NCBI GenBank assembly: GCA_963693085.1
Contig: OY856413.1
Coordinates: 465,987,379-466,051,378, forward strand
DNA length: 64,000 bases
From: Alisma plantago-aquatica
Lineage: Eukaryota > Streptophyta > Magnoliopsida > Alismatales > Alismataceae
Direction: 5' to 3'
Below are positions 11,663-22,787 of this stretch, in pieces. Made by a program: the position numbers and the translations under genes. The stretch's first letter is position 1. Each line of letters begins with the position of its first letter. Below the pieces are notes generated by a model. That model was given only the letters and a program-made list of their open reading frames with translations. It was not told where the DNA came from and did not search any database.

Positions 11663-14343
11663 TGTTAAAGGGATTAGAGCACCCGTCTCTAAGTGGCCCA
11701 AAAATCACACACAGATAATATGCAAAAAGGAAATAACATTCTTCTTTGATTGAACTAAAGGTTTAGTACATATGGTCTCGTAGGCAACATGGAAAGAAAG
11801 ACACAATATAAAGAAACTAAACCAACAACTACATCCCTTTATATTAGCTCCCGTGTAGAATCTAGATTGATGTGGCAGTCTTTATTTGCAGCAAATAGAA
11901 TGAAATAGATAGCAGATTTGGCATGTGCATAAATTCAGTTCTTTGTATGGCCTAAAATCAAGAAAATCATGACACAGTCTATGCTATTACATGGTACACT
12001 ATTAAAAACAAGTAAAATAGTTTTATATCAAAATACTATACTTGGAAGGACTTATATTCAAAGTAATCAACATGCAATTTTCAAAACAATATTTATTCGA
12101 CAAGATTTTATGACAAGTTTCACATTATGCTGATATCGAAAAGCATGCTTATATATTTATGTGTTCCATTGCCCCAGTGATATGGGGCAGGTCACCAGGA
12201 TCAATCTCTCCATGTGAGGGAGAAGGTCAGCGACAACCCTCCAAATGAGGAGGTCGTTTGTACTCAATATCAACAATTATTACTAGTAGTCATAATGGGA
12301 AATATCATTTATGTTTTCAAGTTTGTCTCAAACTATAATATAGAAAATTGAAAGACTAATCAGTAGGGAACAATAGGTAAAACAAATACGTAGACTACTG
12401 TACATTTCAAGAGTTACAGAAAATGTATCATCAATAGTATTCCTATGTTCAAGGAGGAGTTATAGTAGCGTACCTTCTTGGTTGAATTTTAGAGAAAGAT
12501 TTCAGCAAGGAATAGGTTAACCCCTTGAGTCAAATCCTTGATCAACATGATTTGGATCAAGGGTTAAGATCATGTTTCAATAATCAAGATTAGGGTTATT
12601 AATTCCTACAAAACCTTGGGGTTAGGTTACTCACTTATGATTAAAAAATATCAAGATTTCTAATATTTATTCAAGTTTCAAGTATATTTTCAAGTATGAA
12701 TGACCTACCTAGGTATTTTAGGAACATATAAGATAACACTAATTATTATCATCAATATTCAAGCCATTATTATGTCTCTAGATCATCATCATAATGGATT
12801 AGCATTGTTTGTGTCCAGGATTAGATCAAGGGTTGATTTATGTAATAAGGAAAGTCATGGATCAAATATTAGGTCAAAGGATCAAGTATTAAAGAGAAAA
12901 GATCACATGTATGCATTTAAATAGATGATTTACTAAATATGGGTATACTAATGCTAATCATGTCTTGCAGCCATTTTTTTATATCAAGCTAATTTTTTGA
13001 TGAAAATGGACTATAATATCGATATATTTTGAGTTATGAAAAATTTTCTATGATTTAATTAAGATTTGAGCATAAATATTCAATATTCCTGAGATAGGTT
13101 GAAAAATACCTTAATTAGTGAATATCCAAGACCGTTCGATGTCAAATGGATGATCTAGATCCAACCACATAGGAGAGGTGGCTCACTGATTTTTGGATCG
13201 GTTAAATCCTTCACCCCTTGGTTCAATCTTTAATTTGTTGGTTTGAGCCCTGGGTTCACTAAGTCTTCGATCGGGTTTATTTCCCCTTGGACAGATAGTT
13301 TTGTGATCTCTCCCTCACACTCATACCTCTATGTGAGGTTAGGGAGATGAGATAGAGGGCTCACCAAATCTAGGAGGGCATGGGGGCACGAGGAGCCGAG
13401 GAAGGCAAAGGAGGTGCCGCTTGAACTTGTTGCGCCTTGGCAAAGAGGATTGGGGTCTCGATTGTTGGGAAGATGATGTGAGGGAAAGATGCCCAAATAA
13501 AAAAGGAGGTGGCATTGCTCATGCCAATAGAAGGAAATGGGAATGATAAGGGTGTGGATGAGCATGGGAGCAAGGGGTTGTCATGTAAGATGGTGACGGC
13601 GGACCTTTGGGGGGTTATATATGATTGAAGGTTAGGTTTAGGGTTAAACATGATCTGGGTTGCTGACTAAGGTCGCTAGAGTGAGATGAGTGAGTGAGAA
13701 ACTCACTTTGATGGCTAAATAGATCATTAAATATAGTCAAATTAGGTATGGGTGAGAACAAAATCGTGGGACGGAGGCTTTTGTTCGATTAGAATTTCAA
13801 AACATGATCAAATTTTGTTGATTGCCCAATCTCGATCTCCTTGTCTCCTCCCCGCAATCGACATGAGGTTGAAGATAAGTCTATAGCCATTTGATTAGGC
13901 CTTGATCTACGACAGGACTGATCTAAGAGTTGGGGTTCACCCCCCCTTCTTTCCCAAGGATCGCTGACTTGAAAAAAGGGGCAAATAAAGGGAAATAAAA
14001 AGCATTTTAACACATAAACTTCAAGAAATTGTAGAAATTTATAGGAATGTCTAAATGAGATGAAATTTGGATAACATGTTGAAAATAATATGTGGCATGC
14101 TTAGAAAAAGTTTGAGTACTAAAATATGAAGTTATATGACTAAATGAACTTCTTTGGATAAAGTGATATATCAATCTAAGTTGTAGTGTCACAAAGTGTA
14201 TAAAATTAATTTTGATTATTATATTTTGAAATTGAGTGTCAATATTGATCAAGCAATCAAGAAATGATGAATATGGGTCATGAGTGAACAAAATGAGGAC
14301 AAACTAGTAATTGAACAAAAATAGAGGAAAACTCACTCTATCA
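11663..14343 (-). repeat. 3' LTR of gypsy element A
   Basis: The pol remnant of element A ends just above 14,343. On the minus strand the LTR would begin TGATAGAGTG there and end CCTTTAACA at 11,663, giving a TG...CA repeat of about 2.7 kb. 'GCTCTAATCCCTTTAACA' is a plausible LTR end. A TATA motif lies inside in the right orientation. No second copy is in the window, so the edges are inferred. Its insertion appears to have cut the Athila gag to its left. Confidence 0.5.
13616..13622 (-). promoter_or_regulatory. TATA-like box in LTR of element A
   Basis: The minus strand reads CATATATAACCCC, about 725 bp from the inferred U3 start at 14,343. Position and orientation suit an LTR promoter. Confidence 0.35.
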
Positions 14344-15520
14344 CATCCTTCCCTCTGTATTAGGAATTTTGTCCTCAAAGTTTAGACTTTCTTGAAAAGG
14401 CTAGAAAATCATCCCTCCATATCATACTCCAACTCCTAGGTAGCATCATCATTATCATGGGGCTTCCACAACACTTCAACCATATCAATTTTCTTAATTC
14501 TGAGCTCCTTGGTGTGAGGATCAAGAATCTTGACTGGAACTTCTTGGTATACAAGGGTGTCCTTCATTTCAGTCAGTTCATTATTGAGGACATGGCTAGG
14601 GTCCTTGACATACCACTTCAGGTCTGACACATGAAAGATATTGTGCATCATGCTATATTGTGGAGGTATATCCAGTCTATATGCACATTCCCTAATACAA
14701 TCCAAAATTTCAAATGGACCCACATATCTAGGGCTAAGTTTTCCTTTATTCTTCAAAATAGGTCTAATCTGTTGAATCTTCAAAAAAACATGGCCACCTA
14801 CAAAAAATTAATTATCAATCAAGTGTGCATCAACATAAGACTTTTGACAATCTTGTGCCCTTTTCAGTCTTTTCTTGATTAGGTTGACATCATCAATATA
14901 AAGTTGTAGCTCCTCAAACTTCAGAATCTGTCTTTTGCCTACTTCATCCCAGTAAAGTGGAGATCTACATGGCCTTCCATATAAGGCTTCATAAAGAGGA
15001 ATGCCTATACTAGACTGGTAATTATTGTTGTAGGTGAACTCGACAAGAGGAAGATTGTGGTCCCATAAACCACCCCAATCAAGGACACATGATCCCAACA
15101 ATTTTTCTAAAGCCTAAATTTTCCTTTCAGACTTTCCATCCATTTGTGGATGATATGCAGTACTAAAGTTCAACTTATTCCTAATTTCTTCCTGCACTTG
15201 TTGCCACAAGTGAGAAGTGAACTTTGCATCGTGATCTGACACAATGGATATAGGAATCCCATGCAATCTACAAATGTAAATATCTACTAACTCTGGGACT
15301 TTGGTTGTTTTCTTGATCAGAATAAAATGTGCTCATTTAGTCAACCAATCGACTACAACCCAAATGGCATCACTCATTTTCCTGGTCCTAGGTAGACCCA
15401 CCACAAAAATCCATGGTGATGTTTTCCCATTTCCATTTAGGGATAGGTAGGGGTCGTAGAAGACCTCCTGGATGTTGATGTTCAACCTTGATCTGTTGGC
15501 AGGTCAAACACATATAGATG
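14344..15520 (-). pseudogene. Gypsy A integrase with chromodomain-like C-terminus
   Basis: Open stretches at 14808-15101 and 14436-14783 cover the end of the integrase core (LVEFTYNNNYQSSIG, YGRPCRSPLYW) and the GPFEILDCI region. The chromodomain-like segment IKKIDMVEVLWKPHDNDDAT follows. Upstream (15,100-15,520) the minus strand still reads CLTCQQIKVEHQ (zinc finger), TMDF and IVSDHDAKFTSHLWQQ (catalytic core) and AYHPQMDGKSERKI, with scattered stops. This enzyme inserts retrotransposon cDNA into chromosomes, and chromodomain forms steer insertion to heterochromatin. The second catalytic Asp is preserved but the usual RG after it reads HD. The copy is dead. Confidence 0.85.
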
Positions 15521-16266
15521 AAAGCAGCTATGTCAGTCTTCATATTCTTCCACCAAAAGTGCCTCTATAGATCCTTGTACATTTTAATCGATATAGGATG
15601 CACTGTATATTTTGACCCGTCAACTTTTTGTATCATCTTTTCTATCATACCTGAATCCTCTAGGACCCATATGTTTTGTTTGTACTGGATTCCACCATCC
15701 ATATAGACCATCATATGTGTCTTGAACTTCTCTAGCAGCTTAGTCATCTCCTCAAGGCCCTTTCCATTTTTCTGGGCTGACAAAATCTCAAAATAGTGGC
15801 CTAGTTTGACATGAATGTTGGACAATCTGAGAACATCTCCCATACCCATGGTAACATGACTTCCATGTTTTTCCACTCGGTAGTGAAGATGACATTACAC
15901 ATAGCTTGTTTCCTTCTTAGCGCATCGACCACTACATTTGCCTTACTAGGAAGGTAGGCAATGGTGAAATCATAGTCTTTGAGGTACTCACGCCATTACC
16001 TCTATCTAAGATTGAAATCCTTCTGTGTCAGGATGTACTTTAGACTCTTGTGGTTGGTAATGATGTCGAAGGTGGCATCGTATAGCTAGTGTCTCCATAT
16101 GTTCAGTGCATATATGATGGTGGCAAGCTTGAGGTCGTGGGTTGGGTAGTTGACCTCGTTTGGCTTCAATTGTTGAGAGGAATAATAAACTACCTTTCTT
16201 TCTTGCATGAGGACACAACTAAAATCGAAACTCGATGCATCTGTAAATATGAGGAACCTATCATTT
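15521..16266 (-). pseudogene. Gypsy A RNase H to integrase linker, 5'-truncated
   Basis: The minus strand from 16,266 down reads FLIFTDASS, then [28 protein letters not shown] in broken frame, then NHKSLKYIL and DYDFTIAYLPSKANVV. These are the RNase H landmarks of Ty3/gypsy Pol. The ORF at 15565-15876 covers the connection towards the integrase zinc finger. Reverse transcriptase, protease and gag of this element are absent: the sequence begins abruptly inside RNase H, where it meets the 3' end of element B. Several stops confirm decay. Confidence 0.8.
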
Positions 16267-16824
16267 ATACTTCCTTCTCATCTCATCCTCTAACTCCCAA
16301 GTGGCTTCTTCAACACCACGATGGTTCCAGAGGACTTTCACAAGACTTATATCTTTCTTCTTTAACTTTTTAATTCGTTTATCAAGGATTGACACTGGTC
16401 CCTCCTCATAGGATATGTCATCATTCAATTCTACGTCCATAGGTTGTAGAACTGACTCGGTGTCTGGGTGACATTTCTTCAGCATAGAAATGTGAAACAC
16501 AGGATGTAACCTCTGTAACTCTGGGGGCAGCTCTAGTTTATATGCTACCTTTCCAATCCGTTCAATGATTGGATAAGGTCCCATAAATCTAGGAGCTAAC
16601 TTCCCTTTCCTTCCAAAATGAAGGACCCCTTTCCAAGGTGAGACCTTGAGATACACTCTGTCTCCAACCTGGAACTCTAAAGGTCTACGACGTTTGTCAG
16701 CATAAGATTTCTGCCTATCCTGAGCAGTCTTAATCTTTTGTTGTATTACTTTAATCTTTTCTGTGGTTTGCTGCACCAGGTCAGGACCTAACAACTGATG
16801 CTCACCAGTCTCAAACCAACACAA
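16261..16824 (-). pseudogene. Gypsy B integrase C-terminus and chromodomain
   Basis: This 187-codon stretch starts after the integrase core (CWFETGEHQLLG). It continues through AQDRQKSYADKRRRPLEF, the GDRVYLKVSPWKG core and GPYPIIERIGKVAYKLELP (the GPY/F region). It ends with a chromodomain-like KKKDISLVKVLWNHRG and [13 protein letters not shown]. The equivalent protein of element C continues with PSLFSLDFGGK, whereas here the frame ends two codons after the shared RRKY because the sequence switches to element A. It is out of frame with the upstream integrase by one shift near 16,880. Confidence 0.85.
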
Positions 16825-16876
16825 GGGTGATCTACAACGTCTACCATATCAGGCTTCATAAGGTGCCATATCAATA

Positions 16877-18223
16877 CTAGCTATTGTTACAGGCAAACTC
16901 TATCAAGCTTAGGTGTAGATCCCAACTTCCGGTGAACTGGAGAACACATGCTCGCAATAGGTCTTCTAAGGTTTGTATGGTCCTTTCCGACTGTCCATCA
17001 GTCTGTGGATGAAAGGTCGTACTAAACCTTAGCTTGGTGCCTAAGGCTCTGTGCAACTGTTCCCAAAAATGACTTGTAAACTGAGGACCTCTGTCAGAAA
17101 CTATTGTGATAGGAACTCCGTGCAAACACACTATCTCTTTAACATACAACTCTGATAACCTTTCAGCAGAATAGGTTGTTTTGACAGGTAAGAAATGTGT
17201 TGTCTTAGTCAACCTATCAACAATTACCCAAATGGAATCATGTCCTTTGCTTGTCCTGGGTAGGCCAACAACAAAGTCCATGGTCACATGGTCCCACTTC
17301 CACTGGGGTATGGGTAAAGGTTGCATTGTCCCTGCAGGCTTCTGGTGTTCAGCTTTAACTTGCTGACACACAGGACACCTCAGAACAAACTCTGCAACGT
17401 CCTTTTTCATCCCAGGCCACCAATACAGATCTTTCAAATTATGATACATCTTGGTGCTCCCTAGATGCATAGCATACATGGAAGAATGGGCTTCTTCCAG
17501 GACTAACTTTCTCAAGTTGTCCACATCTAGCACTATCATCCTTCCATTATAACAAGCTACTTGATCTTCTGAGTCATGAAAACCATCTTGCTTCTCATTT
17601 CCATACTCAGATCTTATATGTTGAACTACAACATCACCTAGCTGTGCCTCTTTAATCTGCTCCCTTAGGGTAGGTTTAACATGCATTTCAGCTAACAAAC
17701 CGGCTAACAATGACACCTTCAACTGTACATTGTCTTGCCTTAAAGAGATAAGCATATCTCTCCTAGAGCATACTAAAGAGTTTAGTTGTACTCTATTCAT
17801 GGTTGATGTTGCTGATTTCCTACTCAAGGCATCTGCAACAACATTGGCCTTGCCTGGATGGTAATCAATTGTACAGTCGTAGTCCTTGATTAACTCCATC
17901 CAGTGACGTTGCCTCATGTTGAGCTCATGCTGAGAGAAGATATACTTAAGGTTTTTGTGGTCTGTGAAAATCTGGAATGTCTCTCCGTAGAGATAATGTC
18001 TCCATATTTTCAAGGCATGAACCACAGCAGCTAACTCTAGATCGTGTGTCGGATAATTCTCCTCGTGTTTCTTAAGCTGTCGGGAAGCAAAAGAAATCAC
18101 TTGTTTATCTTGCATCAACACACATCCTAGTCCATATTTGGAAGCATCACAGAAGACTACATATCCTTTTCCTTGTTCAGGTAGCACTAGCACAGGTGCA
18201 CTTGTCAATCTCTCCTTCAGCAA
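16877..18223 (-). pseudogene. Gypsy B RNase H and integrase core
   Basis: The 448-codon open stretch has RNase H in its first part: [42 protein letters not shown] and the DALSRK end. The integrase HHCC zinc finger follows ([10 protein letters not shown], then CPVCQQVK), and then the catalytic core: [18 protein letters not shown] and [18 protein letters not shown], which hold the D,D,E residues. It degrades the RNA strand of the cDNA hybrid and inserts the DNA copy. It is in frame with the RT stretch upstream, separated only by a TAG near 18,230. It ends where a small deletion near 16,880 shifts the frame. Confidence 0.92.
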
Positions 18224-18232
18224 CTGGAAAGA

Positions 18233-18979
18233 CTATTGACACTTATCACTCCAAGAAAAAGGAACATCTTTCCGGGTTAACTTGGTCAAAGGTAAAGCTA
18301 TAGAACTAAAGTTCTTAATGAACCTTCGATAATAGCCATCTAACCCCAAGAAACTTCGAATCTCCGTCGGTGTCTTCGGTTGTTCCCATTGTAGAACAGA
18401 TTCTACCTTTGTAGGGTCAACACGAATTCCCGAGGCGGATATCACATGTCCAAGAAAAGATACCTCCAGCAGCCAGAACTCACACTTGCTAAACTTAGCG
18501 TATAGCTTATGTTCTCTTAGCAAGGTCAAAGCTTGGCGAAGATGCTGCTCATGCTGCTGAGTATCCTTACTATAAATCAGAATGTCATCTATGAAGACGA
18601 CAACACACTGATCAAGGAAAGGTCGAAAAACTCTATTCATGAGTTCCATAAATGCAGTTGGTGCATTGGTTAGTCCAAACCACATAACCGTGAATTCATA
18701 GTGACCATATCTTGTCCTAAAGGCAGACTTGGATATGTCACTATCCTTAATACGGAGTTGATGATATCCAGACCTCAAGTCTATCTTTGAAAAGACTGTT
18801 GCACCACGCAACTGGTCAAAGAGATCATCAATCCTCGGCAGAGGATACTTATTCTTTATTGTTACTTTATTGAGTTGTCTGTAGTCGATGCACAACCGCA
18901 TTGACCCATCTTTCTTTTTAACAAACAAGACCGGAGCACCCCAAGGTGAAGTACTCGGTCGGATAAAACTCTCTCTCAA
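18233..18979 (-). pseudogene. Gypsy B reverse transcriptase
   Basis: The motifs appear in order: [18 protein letters not shown] (fingers), [28 protein letters not shown] (palm motif A with catalytic Asp), [15 protein letters not shown] (motif B), [14 protein letters not shown] (the F-x-DD catalytic box), FLGHVIS and [10 protein letters not shown] (thumb and connection). The enzyme copies genomic RNA into DNA in the particle. The stretch overlaps the upstream gag-protease frame because a +1 shift near 18,965-18,975 moves the reading frame. Catalytic residues look intact, so the break is in the frame rather than the active site. Confidence 0.93.
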
Positions 18980-20132
18980 GTAACTCTTGAAGCTGTTTCT
19001 TGAGTTCTGCCATCTCGGCAGGCGCCATCCTATACGGAGTTTGAGCTATGGGTTTCATATCTGGGATCAGATTGATTTCAAAATCAATCTCCCGAGGTGG
19101 TGGTATACCAGGAAGTTCTTCAGGAAACACATCTTCGAATTCCCTGACTATAGGAACTTCAGCAGGATTGGAACTTTCCTTGGTAACATCTACCACATGG
19201 GTTAAGAATGCATAACATCCTTGCCTCAACAGTTTATCAGCAACCATAGTTGATACAAGACAGGTGGGCAGAATCTTTCTTTCACCTTGAAAGATCCATG
19301 TGCAGCTTTCGTCAGCAAACACAGCCAACTTGGACTCACAATCCAAGACAACTCTATACCTCTCTAAGGTGTCCATCCCGAGGATTATATCAAATCCCTG
19401 CATATCAAGTGGTATAAGATCCACTTGAATGCGATGGTCAGAAAAGAAGAGGATGCAGGGAGAACATACCTCCTGCAAAACGACAGACTCACTCAATGGA
19501 GTCTCCAACAACAAACTATCTGTCCTATGACTAACAGTCACATTGCAGTTACGAATCACTTCACGAGTGATGAAAGAGTGCATAGCACCCGGATCAATCA
19601 GAACGGATACAACACAGGATGTAGACATATCAGAATATAAAAGTTTCATCTGACCTGCCACTACCCGTGGATTGACCACTGCCTCAGGTGGGTTCATAGC
19701 ATAGAACCTTGCAGTCGCCTGGTGTTGAGGTGGTGCTGATGATCCAACTTGAGACGCTTGTCCATGTCCTCGAGTTGCTCCTTGATGTTGTCTATTCTGA
19801 GATCCCTGTTGATTCTGTCTCGAGGGTTGTTGTGTCACACTAGCAGGCCTAGAACGGCAATCCTTCATTAAGTGTCCCACCTTACCACAGTTGTAGCAAC
19901 TCCTCTCCTGTTGCTGTGGTCTGGGTGGTCCAGTGACTGACACTGATGCAGAACTGTGCGTCCCTTGAAGCGGTTGACTCCGTCCTCTACCTCTGCTTGG
20001 TGTCCATTGAGTTTGAAAACTCGATTTGGGTGGTGGAGGGTTAGGTGCAGAGAATCTAGGTTTCTTGGAATCCCTAGATGAAGAACCCTGGAACTGTGGA
20101 TATCTTTTATGGGTATGTCTTTTCTCAACCAC
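18918..20132 (-). pseudogene. Gypsy B gag C-terminus (zinc knuckle) and protease
   Basis: The first part is basic and rich in Pro, Ser and Gln, and holds a CCHC knuckle, CYNCGKVGHLMKDC, near 19,890 for RNA binding. Protease follows, with VLIDPGAMHSFI near 19,590 and IILGMDTLERY near 19,385. The usual retropepsin D-S/T-G appears as D-P-G, a variant shared with element C. The tail leads into RT ([14 protein letters not shown]) before a frameshift ends the stretch. It shares its frame with the upstream gag stretch, separated by one TGA at 20,148-20,150. Confidence 0.9.
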
Positions 20133-20147
20133 AGATCTATCTATCCT

Positions 20148-20897
20148 TCAGACTGACTCAACGAAGGTAGAGAATCTGTCTCGGTTCTCTAAGGTAGATA
20201 CAGGGGTTGACATATCAGAATTCAAACCCTTCTCGAATCTTCTAATTCTTTCCTCATCCATAGCAGTCATGTGCGGACAGAACCGCAGCAACTCCATGAA
20301 CTTAGCTTCATATTCGCTAATGTTCATCATACCCTGCCTTAGTTTCTCGAACTGAGAGATCTTCTCATCTAGGAAGGTCTTTGGAAAATATCTTTTGATA
20401 AATTCCCGACGAAACTCTTCCCATGAGAACTCTACTCCAGGCCTCTTCTGCTCTTCCATGTTCCACCAGTGACCAGCACTGCCTTTGAGAAGATAGACTG
20501 CATGTCTAACCTTCTCAGTTTCCGGAATCATAAGAATCCTGAAAGCCTTCTCCAACTCTGTCAACCATAAGTCAGCATCTGCAGGGTCGGCAGTTCCAAA
20601 GTACTCGGTAGCTCCGACACGACGAAGTCGTTCGAATGTCTTACTGATACCTTGTGCTTCAGGCTGGACAGGTGCCCTAGGTGCAGGAATGGGCATCCTA
20701 TCAGTTATATGTGTTATGGCAGTCATGAACTGCCCGAACATTGTCTGTACAGCTGGGTTACTCATGTCAGCTAGGTCGAACTGGGGTGGCTCTCTTGGTA
20801 ACTCCGGTGCAGGTGGTTCTATTCTCGGAACTCTTGCACCGCCTCGAGGTGCACTAGCACTACTCTTTGCCACGTACTCATCGTGATGTTCTGACAT
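20148..20897 (-). pseudogene. Gypsy B gag, retrotransposon capsid domain
   Basis: The start ATG (plus 20,895-20,897) lies about 115 bp downstream of the PBS and opens a 249-codon stretch. After a low-complexity N-terminus, it has the plant Retrotrans_gag pattern: VYLLKGSAGHWW, FSWEEFRREFIKRYFPKTF, EKISQFEKLRQGMMNISEYEAKF and a final RFEKGLN. This is the capsid protein that packages element RNA. The frame is closed by a TGA at 20,148-20,150 and reopens directly after it. Element C has a TAG at the same codon. Confidence 0.92.
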
Positions 20898-21011
20898 TCT
20901 TATGTATCTTCTACTCCTGAGGAGCAGAAGATTCTATTAGATAAGGAAGGAGTACAAAAGGTAGACTCGACATCCTAAGTCCTATGCCTCTGTAGACTCA
21001 ACTGACCTAGA

Positions 21012-21023
21012 GCTCTGATACTA
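21012..21023 (-). promoter_or_regulatory. Primer binding site of element B (initiator tRNA-Met type)
   Basis: The minus strand reads TAGTATCAGAGC, one base from the TGGTATCAGAGC typical of PBSs complementary to the 3' end of plant initiator tRNA-Met. It lies between the LTR end and gag, where first-strand synthesis would start. Confidence 0.7.
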
Positions 21024-21910
21024 CTAGTTGTGGGCTCTGATCTCCAAACCATGACATAAACACGATTAAAACTTAGCGGAAGCGAATCGGTAATCAGCGG
21101 AAGACAAAAATCACGGGAAATTAAAACTTTTTGAGATAAGAACTTGGATCCATAAAAACTTCTTTCATAAAGAGAGATAACTGTTTACATCTCAGGATAA
21201 TTACTTCTTGAGTAATTATATACATCAAGATACAAAATCTCAAGATCACTAAACAAAAGACTCCAAGACCTGAGAGTACAGAGGACACATAGGACTGACT
21301 CTAACTACACCACATGGCAGCACAATCTCCACCTGAGATCACTGGTGCCCCTGGTGCTGCTGCTGCTGAGACTGATCACCTGTAGGCTGGTTCCTTCGTC
21401 TCCGACGTCCACCTAAAAAGTTGAAGTCTACGGGGTGAGACAATTATACATAATTGTCCCAGCGAGAGTTATAACTCTTCGCCAGAAGTTTTATTATAAC
21501 ATCAAAGAATATCTTAAGCAGTAAAGCCTTTAAAGTATTTTATAACAGTTATAGGTATAACAAGATCTCTACAATTTAGGAGATATGGAGAATATAAACA
21601 CTATTGCAACGTAACATCAATCAACTAACTTGGAGTCATCTCTAACAAGTTATACTACATGGTTGATTATGTTTTACAAACAACATTATGCCCTGTGGAG
21701 ATGAGGCATACCACTCATACTCCAACTGATCGCTGAGAAGTCACATCAGTATCATACATAGGTCATTAAGAGAGCCGGATTCTTATGACCTTCACCTTCC
21801 TCAGTCAGTAAGAGGATCACTTGTAGGACATCTCATGTCTCTACTACTATAGCTCACCAGGGTAAACTGGTCCTTCGCTATTCTAGAGTCACAGTGGCGT
21901 TCTGTACTCT

Positions 21911-22009
21911 CTTCGTCATCAGGAGGTTTCATATTTACCTACCACTGATACGGATATCTGTGCCTTCTTCGTCATCAGGAGGTTTCATGTTTACCTACCA
22001 CTGATACGG
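21911..22009. repeat. 56-bp tandem duplication in LTR B
   Basis: 'ttcgtcatcaggaggtttca' occurs at about 21,912 and 21,968 with near-identical sequence after it. The second copy ends about 11 bp before the CACTA 1 insertion point. Confidence 0.85.
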
Positions 22010-22042
22010 TATGGAAATATCACTACTACAGAAGTGGCCTTT

Positions 22043-22523
22043 GGCGTCGGTCGTTTAACCCCATTTGGCGTCGGTTTTCGACCGACGCCTATGCGGGCGC
22101 CGCTAAAGGTCGAACACTTCGGCGTCGGTTGTTTAACCGACGCCTATTTAAACTATCGGCGTCGGTCGTTTAGTCGATAACCGACGCCAAAGGGGTTCAC
22201 GCCACATAAAACGGCGTCAGCAAGGGCACTTTCTGCGTCGGTTATTTACTAACGGACTGACGCCTATACTACTTATAGCGTCGGTCTTTTAGTAGATAAC
22301 CGACACATAAAGTGTCCTAAATGACGCCGTCCTTTTGTGGCGCGAACACTTTTGGCGTCGGTTATATACCAAAAGACCGACGCCTCTAATTTAAATAGGC
22401 GTCGGTTTGATACGTATATCCGACGCCATTTCGAGGACTGCTTTGGCCACATAAGGCGTCGGTTAACTATAAATAACTGACGCTGTAGATCTTTACTGAC
22501 GGTTTTTATAAATAACCGACGCC
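22043..22523. repeat. Left subterminal repeats of CACTA 1
   Basis: The motif ggcgtcggt and its complement accgacgcc recur about sixteen times in under 500 bp, for example at 22,043, 22,067, 22,081 (inverted), 22,121, 22,136 (inverted), 22,158 and 22,180 (inverted). Many are facing pairs 20-30 bp apart that could form hairpins. In En/Spm such motifs are the binding sites of TNPA; here that is inferred by analogy. Confidence 0.88.
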
Positions 22524-22787
22524 AATTTGTTTTTTTTTCTTTTTCATATCAGTTTGCAGGCCTGCTGTGGCTGGTCAGCAGGATGAGAACCTGCAGTTCA
22601 GTAACTGAACTGCAGGTTTACAACATCCATTGATATCAGCCTACAAACAGGCCGCAAACCTGTAAAAGTCATAAGCAAAATTTCACACAAGTACATACAT
22701 TCAGACATAAATTCAATTCTCACATTCACACATATAGAAACATTCAAATACATGTATTAACATTCAGAAATATTCATTTACAAAGTA

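Noticed and set aside
13329..13651. Minus-strand ORFs with Pro/Ser-rich peptides
   Set aside because: Two overlapping frames are open over the same GC-richer part of LTR A, and neither shows a domain.
22043..22523. CRISPR-like regularly spaced repeats
   Set aside because: The motif is 9 bp, occurs in both orientations at the ends of a CACTA element with TIRs and TSD, and lies in plant DNA; it is a subterminal repeat field.
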